This document shows positions 51,658 to 60,671 of a DNA stretch of 64,000 nucleotides, one piece after another. Made by a program: the position numbers and the translations under genes. Position 1 is the stretch's first letter. Every line of letters begins with the position of its first letter. The DNA is from Rhodobacterales bacterium (GTDB lineage: Bacteria > Pseudomonadota > Alphaproteobacteria > Caulobacterales > Hyphomonadaceae): positions 26,935 through 90,934 of the forward strand of contig JACXUV010000006.1 of NCBI GenBank assembly GCA_014763715.1. The letters run 5' to 3'. Below the pieces are notes generated by a model that made no database searches, was not told the DNA's origin, and was given only the letters and a program-made list of their open reading frames with translations.

Positions 51658-52962
51658 CTACTCCGCCGCGACGACTGCGCCCTGCACCATGGCGCGCGGC
51701 AGTCTGTACTGGTTGATGCGGTCTTCGATCTCGTGCCGGAAGTGACGGATCAGGCCCTGGATCGGCCATGCCGCGGCATCGCCAAGGGCACAGATCGTGT
51801 GACCTTCCACCTGCTTGGTCACGTCGAACAGCATGTCGATCTCGTCATGCTCGGCTTCGCCCTTCGCCATGCGCTCCATCACGCGCCACATCCAGCCGGT
51901 GCCTTCACGGCACGGCGTGCACTGGCCGCAGGATTCATGCTTGTAGAAGTAAGCGAGGCGGGCAATCGCCTTGATCAGGTCGGTGTCCTTGTCCATCACG
52001 ATCACGGCCGCCGTGCCGAGGCCGGACTTCAGGTCACGCAACGTGTCGAAGTCCATATAGGCGTCCATGATCTGCTCGGCAGGCACCATCGGCACAGACG
52101 ATCCGCCCGGGATCACGGCCTTCAGATTTTCCCAGCCGCCGCGGATACCGCCGCAATGGGTATCGATCAGCTCACGGAAGGTGATCGACATTTCCTCTTC
52201 CACGTTACACGGCTTGTTCACGTGGCCGGAGATGCAGAACAGTTTGGTGCCCGCATTGTTCGGACGGCCAAAGCCAGCGAACCATTCGGCGCCGCGGCGC
52301 AGGATTGTCCCGGCAACGGCGATCGACTCGACATTGTTCACGGTCGTCGGGCAGCCATAGAGGCCAGCATTGGCCGGGAATGGCGGCTTCAGACGCGGCT
52401 GGCCCTTCTTGCCCTCAAGGCTTTCGAGCAGCGCGGTTTCTTCACCGCAGATATAGGCGCCGGCGCCGTGGTGGACATAAAGATCGAAATCCCAGCCGTT
52501 CACATTGTTCTGGCCGATCAGCTTCGCCTCATAGGCTTCCTTCACGGCCTTTTCGAGCGCGTGACGCTCGTTGATGTATTCGCCGCGGATATAGACGTAG
52601 CATTTGTGTGCCCGCATGGCGCGCGATGCGATCATGCAGCCTTCGATCAGCAGGTGCGGATCGTGGCGCATGATTTCGCGGTCTTTACACGTGCCGGGTT
52701 CGGACTCGTCCGCGTTCACCACGAGGTAATGCGGGCGGTCGCGCACTTCCTTCGGCATGAAGGTCCACTTCAGGCCGGTCGGGAAGCCAGCGCCCCCACG
52801 GCCACGCAGACCGGATGCCTTCATCTGATCGCAGATCCAGTCAGGACCCAGATCGAGAATTTCCTTGGTCAGGTGCCACGCACCGCGCTTCTTCGCCGAC
52901 TCAAGTTCCGGCGAGTGAAGACCGTACAGGTTCGTGAAGATACGATCCTTGTCCTGCAACAT
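51658..52962 (-). CDS. nuoF: NADH-quinone oxidoreductase subunit F
   Basis: 434 residues, the NADH- and FMN-binding subunit. [13 protein letters not shown] (54-66) binds NADH, the region up to [14 protein letters not shown] (171-184) binds FMN, and Cys345, 348, 351 and 391 hold cluster N3. It follows nuoE by three bases. Confidence 0.98.
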   Translation of the reverse strand: MLQDKDRIFTNLYGLHSPELESAKKRGAWHLTKEILDLGPDWICDQMKASGLRGRGGAGFPTGLKWTFMPKEVRDRPHYLVVNADESEPGTCKDREIMRHDPHLLIEGCMIASRAMRAHKCYVYIRGEYINERHALEKAVKEAYEAKLIGQNNVNGWDFDLYVHHGAGAYICGEETALLESLEGKKGQPRLKPPFPANAGLYGCPTTVNNVESIAVAGTILRRGAEWFAGFGRPNNAGTKLFCISGHVNKPCNVEEEMSITFRELIDTHCGGIRGGWENLKAVIPGGSSVPMVPAEQIMDAYMDFDTLRDLKSGLGTAAVIVMDKDTDLIKAIARLAYFYKHESCGQCTPCREGTGWMWRVMERMAKGEAEHDEIDMLFDVTKQVEGHTICALGDAAAWPIQGLIRHFRHEIEDRINQYRLPRAMVQGAVVAAE

Positions 52963-52965
52963 GGC

Positions 52966-54009
52966 CTAGTCCTCGTCTTCCTGGCTGGAGGGGACATCGC
53001 CCGCATCCACGCGCTTGGAGAATTCCGTTTCACCGCCTTCAGCCAGCGTTTTCGCCTGGCCGATCCAGTCTTCCCGCTCGATCCGGCCGGGGAAGCTCAT
53101 GAAGTCTTCAACCCAGTCGACGTTTTCGGCGGTCCATGCAGCGATCTGCTTGAATGTGTAGATGCCCAGCTCGTTGAGGGCGTCTTCATTCTTCGGGCCG
53201 ATGCCCTTGATGCGCTTCAGGTCGTCATGCGCAGCCGGGTCAATTGTGACCATGGGCGGGCGCTCACCCGTCTCCGCCTTCTTCTCTGCACCGCCGCCGA
53301 TCAGCGTGGTCTTCGGCTTTTCGGCCGGCGCAGGCTCAGCAGCCGCCTCCGGTTCAGCAGACGGCAGGTTCGGCAGGGTCGTGATGGCATTGCGGCTGCC
53401 ATCGAACAGCGACGGCTCCGTCAGCGTGGTGGCGCCACCTTCCGGCGCGCTGTTGACGCGGTCGATCTGCGGGCCCGGGGCCACCTCAACACCGTTCTTC
53501 AGCTTGCCGAGGATCTGCGACAGCGATTCCGGCGTCAGGTCTTCGTAATAGTCGTCATTGATCTGGACCATCGGCGCGTTCACACAGGCACCGAGGCACT
53601 CGACCTCTTCCCAGGAAAGGCGGCCGTCATCGGTGACATACATGATGTCGCCAATCTCTTTGCGGCAAACCTCTTTCAGTTTCTCCGCGCCGCGCAGCTG
53701 GCACGGCGTCGTGCCACAAAGCTGGACGTGATACTTCCCGACCGGCTGAAGGCGGAACATCGTGTAGAAGGTCGCGACTTCGTAGACGCGGATATACGGC
53801 ATTTCCAGCCGGTCCGCGACTTCGCGCATGGCAGGCTCGGACAGCCAGCCATTATTGTCCTTCTGGGCAAGCCACAGCATGGGGATGACGGCGGAACGCT
53901 GCTTTTCTGCCGGGTACTTACCCCGCCAGAAGGCAATCTTCTCTTCCGTTTCCGGCTTGAAGGCGAACGTATCGCCACCAGCCTCAAGATCAAAACGGCG
54001 CAGTGCCAC
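52966..54009 (-). CDS. nuoE: NADH-quinone oxidoreductase subunit E with C-terminal helix-hairpin-helix extension
   Basis: 347 residues, about twice E. coli NuoE. The thioredoxin-like core carries [2Fe-2S] cluster N1a on Cys98, 103, 138 and 142. After a low-complexity Ala/Pro/Glu linker (about 185-255), residues 262-300 read as a helix-hairpin-helix-like fold (LKRIKGIGPKNEDALNELGI), then an acidic tail. Comparable extensions occur in other alphaproteobacterial NuoE proteins. The start is a GTG at 54009 with AGGAAGG eight bases upstream. A 99-base gap separates it from the SnoaL-like gene. Confidence 0.96.
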   Translation of the reverse strand: MALRRFDLEAGGDTFAFKPETEEKIAFWRGKYPAEKQRSAVIPMLWLAQKDNNGWLSEPAMREVADRLEMPYIRVYEVATFYTMFRLQPVGKYHVQLCGTTPCQLRGAEKLKEVCRKEIGDIMYVTDDGRLSWEEVECLGACVNAPMVQINDDYYEDLTPESLSQILGKLKNGVEVAPGPQIDRVNSAPEGGATTLTEPSLFDGSRNAITTLPNLPSAEPEAAAEPAPAEKPKTTLIGGGAEKKAETGERPPMVTIDPAAHDDLKRIKGIGPKNEDALNELGIYTFKQIAAWTAENVDWVEDFMSFPGRIEREDWIGQAKTLAEGGETEFSKRVDAGDVPSSQEDED

Positions 54010-54108
54010 TACTCGATCCTTCCTGCATAAAACGTTTCGATTTCATCCTGAGACGGATGAACGAATTGTGCGCTCGGCACGAAAATTCCGGTTACGGTCA
54101 TGCTCATG

Positions 54109-54453
54109 TCAGGCCGTCCCCCGCACGAAGTCGACGCGCGCAATCTTGCCATCGCGGATCGTGTAGATCGCAGCTACCTGGAACTGGTCGCCGCCCGGTC
54201 CGCGCGTCACGTCTTCATGGAGGATCACGGTAGAGCCGAGATCAATCTCGTTGACGACTTTCGCACTGTTCTCCGGGAATTGCGCAAACAACTCCAGATG
54301 ACGCGCACGGATTTCCTCGACACCAGCCTGCGTGATGTCGCCATTCAGGCCGCTCAGCAGAGCGTCCTCAGCATAACATTCGAGGAAAGCCTCGATGTCC
54401 TGCCGGTTATAGGCATCCAGCTGTCGCTGGACGAGATCGGACGACGTGCTCAC
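54109..54453 (-). CDS. SnoaL/NTF2-fold protein inside the nuo operon
   Basis: 114 residues. The pattern of an N-terminal helix with [20 protein letters not shown], a central [10 protein letters not shown], and strands ending in [18 protein letters not shown] is typical of the SnoaL-like cone-shaped fold. This fold covers small-molecule isomerases, hydrolases and non-enzymatic binding proteins. No specific active site can be assigned. It overlaps the nuoD stop by four bases (ATGA), so it is co-translated with nuoD. It is not a complex I subunit; its role here is unknown. Confidence 0.85.
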   Translation of the reverse strand: MSTSSDLVQRQLDAYNRQDIEAFLECYAEDALLSGLNGDITQAGVEEIRARHLELFAQFPENSAKVVNEIDLGSTVILHEDVTRGPGGDQFQVAAIYTIRDGKIARVDFVRGTA

Positions 54454-55655
54454 CGGTCGATCTCCCCGAACACGATGTCGAGCGAACCGAGGATCGCGGA
54501 CACGTCGGCAAGCATGTAACCACGGCAGAGATGATCCATCGCCTGAAGGTGCGGATAGCCCGGTGCGCGGATCTTGGCGCGGTAAGGCCGGTTCGTGCCG
54601 TCAGACACGAGGTACACGCCGAATTCGCCCTTGGGCGCTTCAATGTGGGCGTAGCACTCGCCTTCCGGAACGTGGAAGCCTTCCGTGTACAGCTTGAAGT
54701 GATGGATCAGCGCTTCCATCGAGTTCTTCATTTCCGCGCGGCGCGGCGGCGACACTTTCGAGCCCTTCAGGAGGACCGGCCCCGGCCCTTCGCGGTTCAT
54801 GATGTCGATGCACTGCTGCATGATCTTGGTCGACTCGCGCATCTCTTCCATGCGGCAGACATAGCGGTCGTAATTGTCGCCGTTCTTGCCGACCGGAATC
54901 TTGAAGTCGAGTTCGGAATAGCACTCATAAGGCTGGGCACGGCGCAGGTCCCAGGCATAGCCCGAGCCGCGCACCATCACGCCGGAGAAGCCCCAGTCCA
55001 TGATCGTCTTCTCGTCGACGATACCGATGTCGACGTTACGCTGCTTGAAGATGCGGTTCTCGGTAACGAGGCCCTCAAGCTGGTCCAGCTTGCCGGGGAA
55101 CTGCTCGCACCATTCGGAAATGTCATCGAGCAGCGACTGCGGCAGGTCCTGGTGGACACCGCCCGGACGGAAGAAGGCCGCGTGCATGCGGCTGCCGGAC
55201 GCGCGCTCGTAGAACACGCAGAGCTTTTCACGCTCTTCAAAGGCCCAGGTGATCGGCGTCAGCGCACCGACGTCCAGCACCTGCGAACCGATGTTCAGAA
55301 GGTGGGACATGATACGGCCAAGCTCGGAGTAGAGCACGCGGATCAGGCTGCCGCGGCGCGGAACCTCGATGCCCAGCAGCTTCTCGATCGCGAGGCACCA
55401 GGCATGCTCCTGGTTCATCGGGGCACAATAGTCGAGCCGGTCGAAATACGGCATGCCCTGCAGGAAGGTCTTGTACTCCAGCAGCTTCTCGGTGCCGCGG
55501 TGCAGCAGACCGATATGCGGATCAACGCGGGTGACGATCTCGCCATCCAGGTCGAGGATCATGCGCAGCACACCGTGGGCGGCCGGGTGCTGGGGCCCGA
55601 AGTTCAGCGTGAACTTGCGGTCTTCCATTTCGGAGATGTGAGCGGTGTCAGCCAT
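54450..55655 (-). CDS. nuoD: NADH-quinone oxidoreductase subunit D
   Basis: 401 residues, the 49-kDa homologue related to [NiFe] hydrogenase large subunits, without metal ligands. [13 protein letters not shown] (residues 19-31) lines the quinone site with its conserved His. [19 protein letters not shown] (split after DYC) includes the quinone-binding Tyr. It is unfused to nuoC, which lies three bases upstream. Confidence 0.98.
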   Translation of the reverse strand: MADTAHISEMEDRKFTLNFGPQHPAAHGVLRMILDLDGEIVTRVDPHIGLLHRGTEKLLEYKTFLQGMPYFDRLDYCAPMNQEHAWCLAIEKLLGIEVPRRGSLIRVLYSELGRIMSHLLNIGSQVLDVGALTPITWAFEEREKLCVFYERASGSRMHAAFFRPGGVHQDLPQSLLDDISEWCEQFPGKLDQLEGLVTENRIFKQRNVDIGIVDEKTIMDWGFSGVMVRGSGYAWDLRRAQPYECYSELDFKIPVGKNGDNYDRYVCRMEEMRESTKIMQQCIDIMNREGPGPVLLKGSKVSPPRRAEMKNSMEALIHHFKLYTEGFHVPEGECYAHIEAPKGEFGVYLVSDGTNRPYRAKIRAPGYPHLQAMDHLCRGYMLADVSAILGSLDIVFGEIDR

Positions 55656-55658
55656 ATC

Positions 55659-56291
55659 TTACGACTCCGTCGCTTTCTCGTCGCCCGGGATCTGGCCCGG
55701 AATCTGGGACGTCATGCCCTCCCAGGGAGAGAGGAAGTCAAAGTTGCGGTATTCCTGCACCAGCTGCACCGGCTCATAGACAACCTTCTTCTCAAGATCG
55801 TCATAGCGGACTTCGTAATTGCCGGTCAGCGGGAAGTCCTTGCGCAGCGGATAGCCCTCGAAACCGTAATCGGTGAGGATACGGCGCAGGTCCGGGTGGT
55901 CGGCAAACTGGATGCCATACATGTCGAAGGCTTCGCGCTCGAACCAGTTGGCCGCCGGCCATACGGCGCAGGCGCTCGGCACGGCGGTGTCTTCATCGGT
56001 GGAGACACGCACGCGCACGCGCTGGTTCAGGTGCATCGACAGGAGGTGGTAGACGACCTCAAAGCGCTCGCTGCGCTCCGGATAGTCCACACCACAGATA
56101 TCAATCAGCGTTTCGAAGTCGCACTGCGGATCTTCGCGCAGGAAGCGCAGCAGCCCGACAATGTGATCGCGCTCCGCCATCACGACGAGTTCGTCGAGAT
56201 TGATGTGGAAGCTTTTCACCGCATCGGAACGGGCCGCAGCAATATGCTCGCCGAGATCCTTGAGGGCGTCGATGGCGTTTTGGTCCAGCAT
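55659..56291 (-). CDS. nuoC: NADH-quinone oxidoreductase subunit C
   Basis: 210 residues, the 30-kDa homologue, a structural subunit of the quinone module. [33 protein letters not shown] and [24 protein letters not shown] (split after DYGF) form the family signature. A roughly 30-residue C-terminal tail follows the core. It is nine bases downstream of nuoB. Confidence 0.98.
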   Translation of the reverse strand: MLDQNAIDALKDLGEHIAAARSDAVKSFHINLDELVVMAERDHIVGLLRFLREDPQCDFETLIDICGVDYPERSERFEVVYHLLSMHLNQRVRVRVSTDEDTAVPSACAVWPAANWFEREAFDMYGIQFADHPDLRRILTDYGFEGYPLRKDFPLTGNYEVRYDDLEKKVVYEPVQLVQEYRNFDFLSPWEGMTSQIPGQIPGDEKATES

Positions 56292-56300
56292 GTCTTTCCC

Positions 56301-56870
56301 CTAGCGCTCCAGCGAACCTTCGCGGCGGATCTTCTTCTGCAGTTGCAGGAAGCCGTACACGAGCGCTTCAGCGGTGGGCGGGCAGCCCGGAATGTAGATA
56401 TCGACCGGGACGATCCGGTCGCAGCCGCGCACAACGCTGTAGCTGTAGTGATAGTAGCCGCCGCCATTGGCACAGCTGCCCATGGAGATGACGTAGCGCG
56501 GTTCCGGCATCTGGTCGTAGACCTTGCGCAGGGCCGGGGCCATCTTGTTGGTCAGCGTGCCGGCCACGATCATCACGTCCGACTGGCGGGGTGAACCGCG
56601 CGGCGCCATGCCGAAACGCTCAAGGTCGTAGCGCGGGTTACCGGCGTGCATCATTTCCACGGCGCAGCAGGCAAGACCGAAGGTCATCCACATCAGCGAG
56701 CCGGTGCGCGCCCAGGCGATCAAGTCATCGGCGGCTGCCGTGAAATAGCCCTTGTCGGCCAGCTGGTCGGACAGGCCGCTGTAGAAAGGATCGTCCTGGC
56801 CGGGCTTGAAGCCGCCTTCGACGCCGGAACGGGCGCCACCAAGCGCGTATGTCTTGAAGTCTTCGGCCAT
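56301..56870 (-). CDS. nuoB: NADH-quinone oxidoreductase subunit B
   Basis: 189 residues, carrying the terminal cluster N2 next to the quinone site. Ligands are the tandem Cys68-Cys69 (GLACCAVEM), Cys133 ([10 protein letters not shown]) and Cys163 ([10 protein letters not shown]). An N-terminal extension of about 40 residues precedes the core. The ATG at 56870 overlaps the nuoA stop in TAATG; the 40 codons upstream belong to nuoA in another frame. Confidence 0.98.
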   Translation of the reverse strand: MAEDFKTYALGGARSGVEGGFKPGQDDPFYSGLSDQLADKGYFTAAADDLIAWARTGSLMWMTFGLACCAVEMMHAGNPRYDLERFGMAPRGSPRQSDVMIVAGTLTNKMAPALRKVYDQMPEPRYVISMGSCANGGGYYHYSYSVVRGCDRIVPVDIYIPGCPPTAEALVYGFLQLQKKIRREGSLER

Positions 56871-57244
56871 TATTCCCACTCCAGCGCGCCGCGGCGCCAC
56901 TCGTAGATGAAGCCCACGGTCAGAACGCCAAGGAAGACGACCATCGACCAGAAGCCAAGCAGGCCGATCTTGCCGAGGCTGATTGCCCACGGGAAGAGAA
57001 AGGCCACTTCGAGGTCGAAGATGATGAACAGGATGGCGACCAGGTAGAACCGGACGTCAAACTTCATGCGGGCGTCGTCGAAGGCGTTGAAACCACACTC
57101 GTAAGCCGAGTTCTTTTCCGGATCAGGGTCCGACGGCGCCAGCAGGTAGTTGCCGACCACGAAAAGGCCGGAAACCGCCGCACCGATACCCAGGAAGATG
57201 ATCACCGGTAGATAATCGAGCGCCAGCCGTTCGATGTCCGACAT
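56870..57244 (-). CDS. nuoA: NADH-quinone oxidoreductase subunit A
   Basis: 124 residues, three membrane helices, the ND3 homologue. The TM1-2 loop has the marker [20 protein letters not shown] (split after DDAR), including the conserved Cys that responds to active/deactive state in mitochondria. [11 protein letters not shown] carries the conserved TM2 acidic residues. It is the first gene of the nuo operon; the ATG at 57244 has AGGAGG seven bases upstream. The promoter must lie in 57245-57442; I could not pick a convincing -35/-10 pair. Confidence 0.97.
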   Translation of the reverse strand: MSDIERLALDYLPVIIFLGIGAAVSGLFVVGNYLLAPSDPDPEKNSAYECGFNAFDDARMKFDVRFYLVAILFIIFDLEVAFLFPWAISLGKIGLLGFWSMVVFLGVLTVGFIYEWRRGALEWE

Positions 57245-57442
57245 GAGAGAGAGCCTCCTAGCCTGTGCTGGCGCCGGATTAGGACGGTTTTGCCATCCGC
57301 GCAACACATCCACGCCACATAACAGTGACACTTAGCTTAAAGCCTGCAGCCAGCCACTTCACGGGCTCATATGTGCGGCTGTGCGTCACGGCTGAGCGGG
57401 CAAAATGCCTGCACAAAAGGCAGCTCTGCCCCCAATTCTTCG

Positions 57443-58399
57443 CTAGTCCGGCGAAACACCAAGCGACTCAACGGTGCTGATGGTCAGATAACCCAACGGA
57501 AGACCGTTCTTTTCCTGCCAGTCTTCCATCGCTTTCAGCGTTCCCGGCCCGAAGACCCCATCCGCCTGTACCGCATAGCCTTTTGACGCGAGCGCCCGCT
57601 GCACTTCCGCGATCTTGCCCGGCGTCGCGTTGGAATCGCACAGCACTTCGCGCCATTCGACGGTTCCGCCGCCGGTGACCGTGCGCTTTTCGATCGTCTT
57701 GTAGGTTGCGGGCACAACGATCGTTTCCTGCTGTTCCGGCACCACAAGGCGCTGAACCTCAACCTCTTCGTACTCGGCGGGCAGGATTTCCTCGACCACG
57801 CGGGCAGGCTGCTGCAGGACCTGACGCTCAATGGTCCGGTAACGGGCCGGGATAACACGGGTTTCCACCCGCTCCGGCGATTTCAGGCGCGTGCGGGTAA
57901 CCGTGTCATACTGCGCAGGCACCTCGACACGGCACAGCACTTCGCCGGTCGCCAGGGTAACATTGTCCCCACCGCCCTGCGCGCGGCCATAGAGGCCCGT
58001 CCCCGGCTTCCAGGTCACATAGGCCGGGCGCACCAGCACCTGCTCTGTAAATGTCTCGTATTCTGCCGGAATGATGACGGTTTCCGTCTGCTCCGGCACC
58101 ACAAGCAATTGCTCGGTCTCGACCTGATAGACGGGCGGCACGACCTGATAGGTCATGGCCTGCTCCTTCACCAGCACGCGCTCCACCACTGTTTCATAGG
58201 TCGCGGGGATCACGCGCGCCTCGGTGTGTTCGGGCTGGTCCAGCACCTGCTCTGTCTGGATTTCATAGGTCTCGGGAATCAGGACCCGTGCGTAGCAGGA
58301 GCCCGGCTCCGCATCTGGCGGGTAGTCCCCCGCCCCTTGCGCCAGGGCCGCACCGGCCACGCTCAGCGACACCACCGACAAGATGAGAATTCTGCTCAT
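57443..58399 (-). CDS. Exported repeat protein with C-terminal peptidoglycan-binding domain
   Basis: 318 residues. A signal peptide (MSRILILSVVSLSVAGAALAQ, split after VSLS; cleavage near ALAQ) leads to eight roughly 23-residue repeats with the pattern [VI][IV]PAxYxT....VL..PE..E. Four copies come before and four after a roughly 25-residue Gly-rich insertion. A peptidoglycan_binding_1-type domain ends the protein (about 258-318; VQRALASKGYAVQADGVFGP). Cys residues flank each repeat block. It is probably a periplasmic cell-wall-associated structural protein; no enzyme domain is seen. The ATG at 58399 has AGGGGA upstream. It reads toward nuoA from a 290-base divergent region shared with purB. 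Confidence 0.82.
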   Translation of the reverse strand: MSRILILSVVSLSVAGAALAQGAGDYPPDAEPGSCYARVLIPETYEIQTEQVLDQPEHTEARVIPATYETVVERVLVKEQAMTYQVVPPVYQVETEQLLVVPEQTETVIIPAEYETFTEQVLVRPAYVTWKPGTGLYGRAQGGGDNVTLATGEVLCRVEVPAQYDTVTRTRLKSPERVETRVIPARYRTIERQVLQQPARVVEEILPAEYEEVEVQRLVVPEQQETIVVPATYKTIEKRTVTGGGTVEWREVLCDSNATPGKIAEVQRALASKGYAVQADGVFGPGTLKAMEDWQEKNGLPLGYLTISTVESLGVSPD

Positions 58400-58689
58400 T
58401 CCAGGTCCCCTGATCGCGATCCGCCCCCTTCTGGAAGCGGTAAAGCGCGCGCAACTTAGCGTACACAAGCAGCCCCCGCCACACTGTTCCCCAAACCGGC
58501 GCGCTTTCCTCCCGGACGGACAATGGCTTTCCCGGATGGAACAGCCCACCCGACAGCAGAGCCCGGCCTGCCCGGCCCGCCTGACTCGGGGGGTGGCAAA
58601 CAAGGCGGTTCGGCGTATTAGGAGCGCGAACAGTCCGGGCCGAACCGTCAGGCCCCCTCATCAGGCCCAAACCACCAGGAAAAGCGCGC
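58400..58689. other. 290-bp divergent region between the repeat protein and purB
   Basis: It must contain both promoters. Apart from the AGGGGA and AGGAAAA ribosome sites at its ends I see no coding frame, strong hairpin or recognisable operator. Confidence 0.4.
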
Positions 58690-59988
58690 ATGATCCCCCG
58701 TTACACCCGCCCCGAAATGGCAGCCATCTGGTCTCCGGAATCCCGCTTCGGCATCTGGCTGGAAATCGAGACGCTCGCCGCGGAGGCCATGGAAGGCCTC
58801 GGCATCGTTCCGGCCGGCACCACCGCCGCCGTGCGCGAGAAGGCCGCTTTCGAAGTGGACCGGATCGACGAGATTGAGCGGGAAGTGAAGCACGACGTCA
58901 TCGCCTTCCTGACCAATGTGGCCGAACATGTCGGCGAGCCTGCCCGTTTCCTGCACCTCGGCATGACCTCCTCGGATGTGCTCGACACCTGCCTGAACGT
59001 TCAGCTTGTCCGCGCCGCAGACCTGCTGCTCACAGGGCTCGACCGCGTGCTGGCCGCCCTCGAAAAGCGCGCCTTTGAGCACAAGATGACCCCGACCATC
59101 GGACGCAGCCACGGCATCCACGCCGAGCCGACCACGTTCGGCGTCAAGCTCGCCACCTTCCACGCTGAGTTCCAGCGCGCCCGCGCCCGCCTGCTCATCG
59201 CGCGCGAAGAAGTCGCCACCTGCGCCATCTCCGGGGCAATCGGCACTTTCGCAAACATCGACCCGAAAATCGAAGCACATGTGGCTGGCAAGCTCGGCCT
59301 TCAGATCGAGCCGGTCTCCACGCAGGTTATCCCGCGTGACCGTCACGCCATGTACTTTGCCGTTCTGGGTGTGATCGCATCGTCGGTCGAGCGTCTGGCA
59401 ACGGAAGTCCGCCACCTGCAGCGCACCGAAGTCCTGGAAGCGGAAGAATACTTCTCCGCTGGCCAGAAAGGCTCCTCGGCCATGCCGCACAAGCGTAACC
59501 CGGTTCTTACCGAGAACCTGACCGGCCTTGCCCGTCTCGTCCGCTCCGCCGTGACGCCTGCGCTGGAAAACGTCGCCCTCTGGCATGAGCGCGACATCTC
59601 GCACTCCTCCGTCGAGCGCGGCATCGGCCCGGACGCGACCGTGCACCTCGACTTTGCCCTGCATCGCCTGGCCGGTGTTGTCGAAAACCTCGTCGTCTAT
59701 CCGGAGCGGATGCTGAAAACGCTGAACTCCATGGGCGGCCTGCACAATTCGCAGCGTATCCTGCTCGCCCTCGTTGAGGCCGGCACCAGCCGTGAAGAAG
59801 CCTACCGCATGGTCCAGCGCAACGCGATGAAGACCTGGGGCGGCGAAGGCCCGCTGCTCGACCTTCTCCAGAAGGACGAGGACGTTATGGCGAAACTGTC
59901 AAAGGAACAGCTCGAAGACCTGTTCGACCTCGACTATCACTTCAAGCACGTCGACACGATCTTCCAGCGCGTTTTCGGTCGCACCTGA
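58690..59988 (+). CDS. purB: Adenylosuccinate lyase
   Basis: 432 residues, fumarase/aspartase superfamily, homotetramer. It performs two fumarate eliminations in purine synthesis: SAICAR to AICAR, and adenylosuccinate to AMP. Seen are TSSDVLDT, RSHGIHAEPTTFG with a catalytic His, and the flexible-loop signature GSSAMPHKRNP (about 261-271) with the catalytic Ser. The start has AGGA about ten bases upstream. It is convergent with the eda operon. Confidence 0.97.
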   Translation: MIPRYTRPEMAAIWSPESRFGIWLEIETLAAEAMEGLGIVPAGTTAAVREKAAFEVDRIDEIEREVKHDVIAFLTNVAEHVGEPARFLHLGMTSSDVLDTCLNVQLVRAADLLLTGLDRVLAALEKRAFEHKMTPTIGRSHGIHAEPTTFGVKLATFHAEFQRARARLLIAREEVATCAISGAIGTFANIDPKIEAHVAGKLGLQIEPVSTQVIPRDRHAMYFAVLGVIASSVERLATEVRHLQRTEVLEAEEYFSAGQKGSSAMPHKRNPVLTENLTGLARLVRSAVTPALENVALWHERDISHSSVERGIGPDATVHLDFALHRLAGVVENLVVYPERMLKTLNSMGGLHNSQRILLALVEAGTSREEAYRMVQRNAMKTWGGEGPLLDLLQKDEDVMAKLSKEQLEDLFDLDYHFKHVDTIFQRVFGRT

Positions 59989-59996
59989 TCATCTCA

Positions 59997-60026
59997 TAGT
60001 CCGCATTAGTCCGGTATAGTCCGCTA
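59997..60026. repeat. Three TAGTCCG units at 10-bp period between purB and eda
   Basis: TAGTCCG occurs at 59997, 60007 and 60017, exactly ten bases apart, filling most of the 41-bp convergent gap. The last copy, extended as ATAGTCCGCTAT, also occurs on the opposite strand at about 30583-30594 in the rpsB-dnaE gap. No clear terminator is formed. Confidence 0.5.
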
Positions 60027-60029
60027 TCG

Positions 60030-60671
60030 TCAGCGGCTGATCGCGCTTAATGCTTCCTTGGTCTTGCGTGTGATGCCGGCCCAGTCGCCGGCATCCACAT
60101 CGGCCTGGGTCGCAATCCACGACCCGCCAACCGCGACGACATTCGGCAACGCCAGATAATCTCCTGCATTATCAGCGCCAACCCCGCCCGTCGGCATGAA
60201 CTGAAGATGCGGCAACGGCCCCGCCAGCGCCTTGAGGGCCGGGACACCTCCCGCGATGCTTGCCGGGAAAAGCTTCAGTATTTCAAAGCCTTCCTCATGA
60301 CGGCTCATAGCCTCGCTGGCTGTCGCCACGCCAGGGATCATCAGCAGCTTGTGCTTGCCCAGCGCCGCCAGCAGCCCCGGGCTCATGCCCGGAGAGACCA
60401 GAAAGTCCGCCCCGGCATCCATCGAACAGCGCACATCCTCCCCATTCAGCACCGTGCCTGCACCTACCATCAGCTCCGGCGCCGCCGCCTTCATCGCCTC
60501 AATCGCCCCAACACCTGCAGGTGTACGGAGCGTCACTTCCGCAATCGTCAGCCCACCATCCAGCAAGGCCTTTGCCAGTGGCGCGGCTTGCTCCACCGCT
60601 CCGATCACCAGCACAGGGACAATCGGCGCCTTGGCGGCCGCAAGCTTCAAGGACGTAAGAGACGACGTCAT
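60030..60671 (-). CDS. eda: 2-dehydro-3-deoxyphosphogluconate (KDPG) aldolase
   Basis: 213 residues, trimeric TIM-barrel class I aldolase. It splits KDPG into pyruvate and glyceraldehyde-3-phosphate, the last Entner-Doudoroff step. Lys133 (EILKLFPAS) forms the Schiff base; Glu45 (TIAEVTLRT) is the general acid/base; MPTGGVGADN binds phosphate. The start overlaps the glk stop by four bases; it is last in the pgl-edd-glk-eda unit. Confidence 0.97.
   Translation of the reverse strand: MTSSLTSLKLAAAKAPIVPVLVIGAVEQAAPLAKALLDGGLTIAEVTLRTPAGVGAIEAMKAAAPELMVGAGTVLNGEDVRCSMDAGADFLVSPGMSPGLLAALGKHKLLMIPGVATASEAMSRHEEGFEILKLFPASIAGGVPALKALAGPLPHLQFMPTGGVGADNAGDYLALPNVVAVGGSWIATQADVDAGDWAGITRKTKEALSAISR

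Noticed and set aside
51050..51769. Toxin, phage or mobile-element origin of the nuoF-nuoG insert
   Set aside because: No terminal repeats, transposase or toxin-like features. Clean ATGA overlap with nuoG argues for an integrated operon gene, although lower GC leaves origin open.
51733..54030. 765-codon plus-strand frame across nuoF and nuoE
   Set aside because: Antisense shadow; both minus-strand genes carry complete cofactor motifs.
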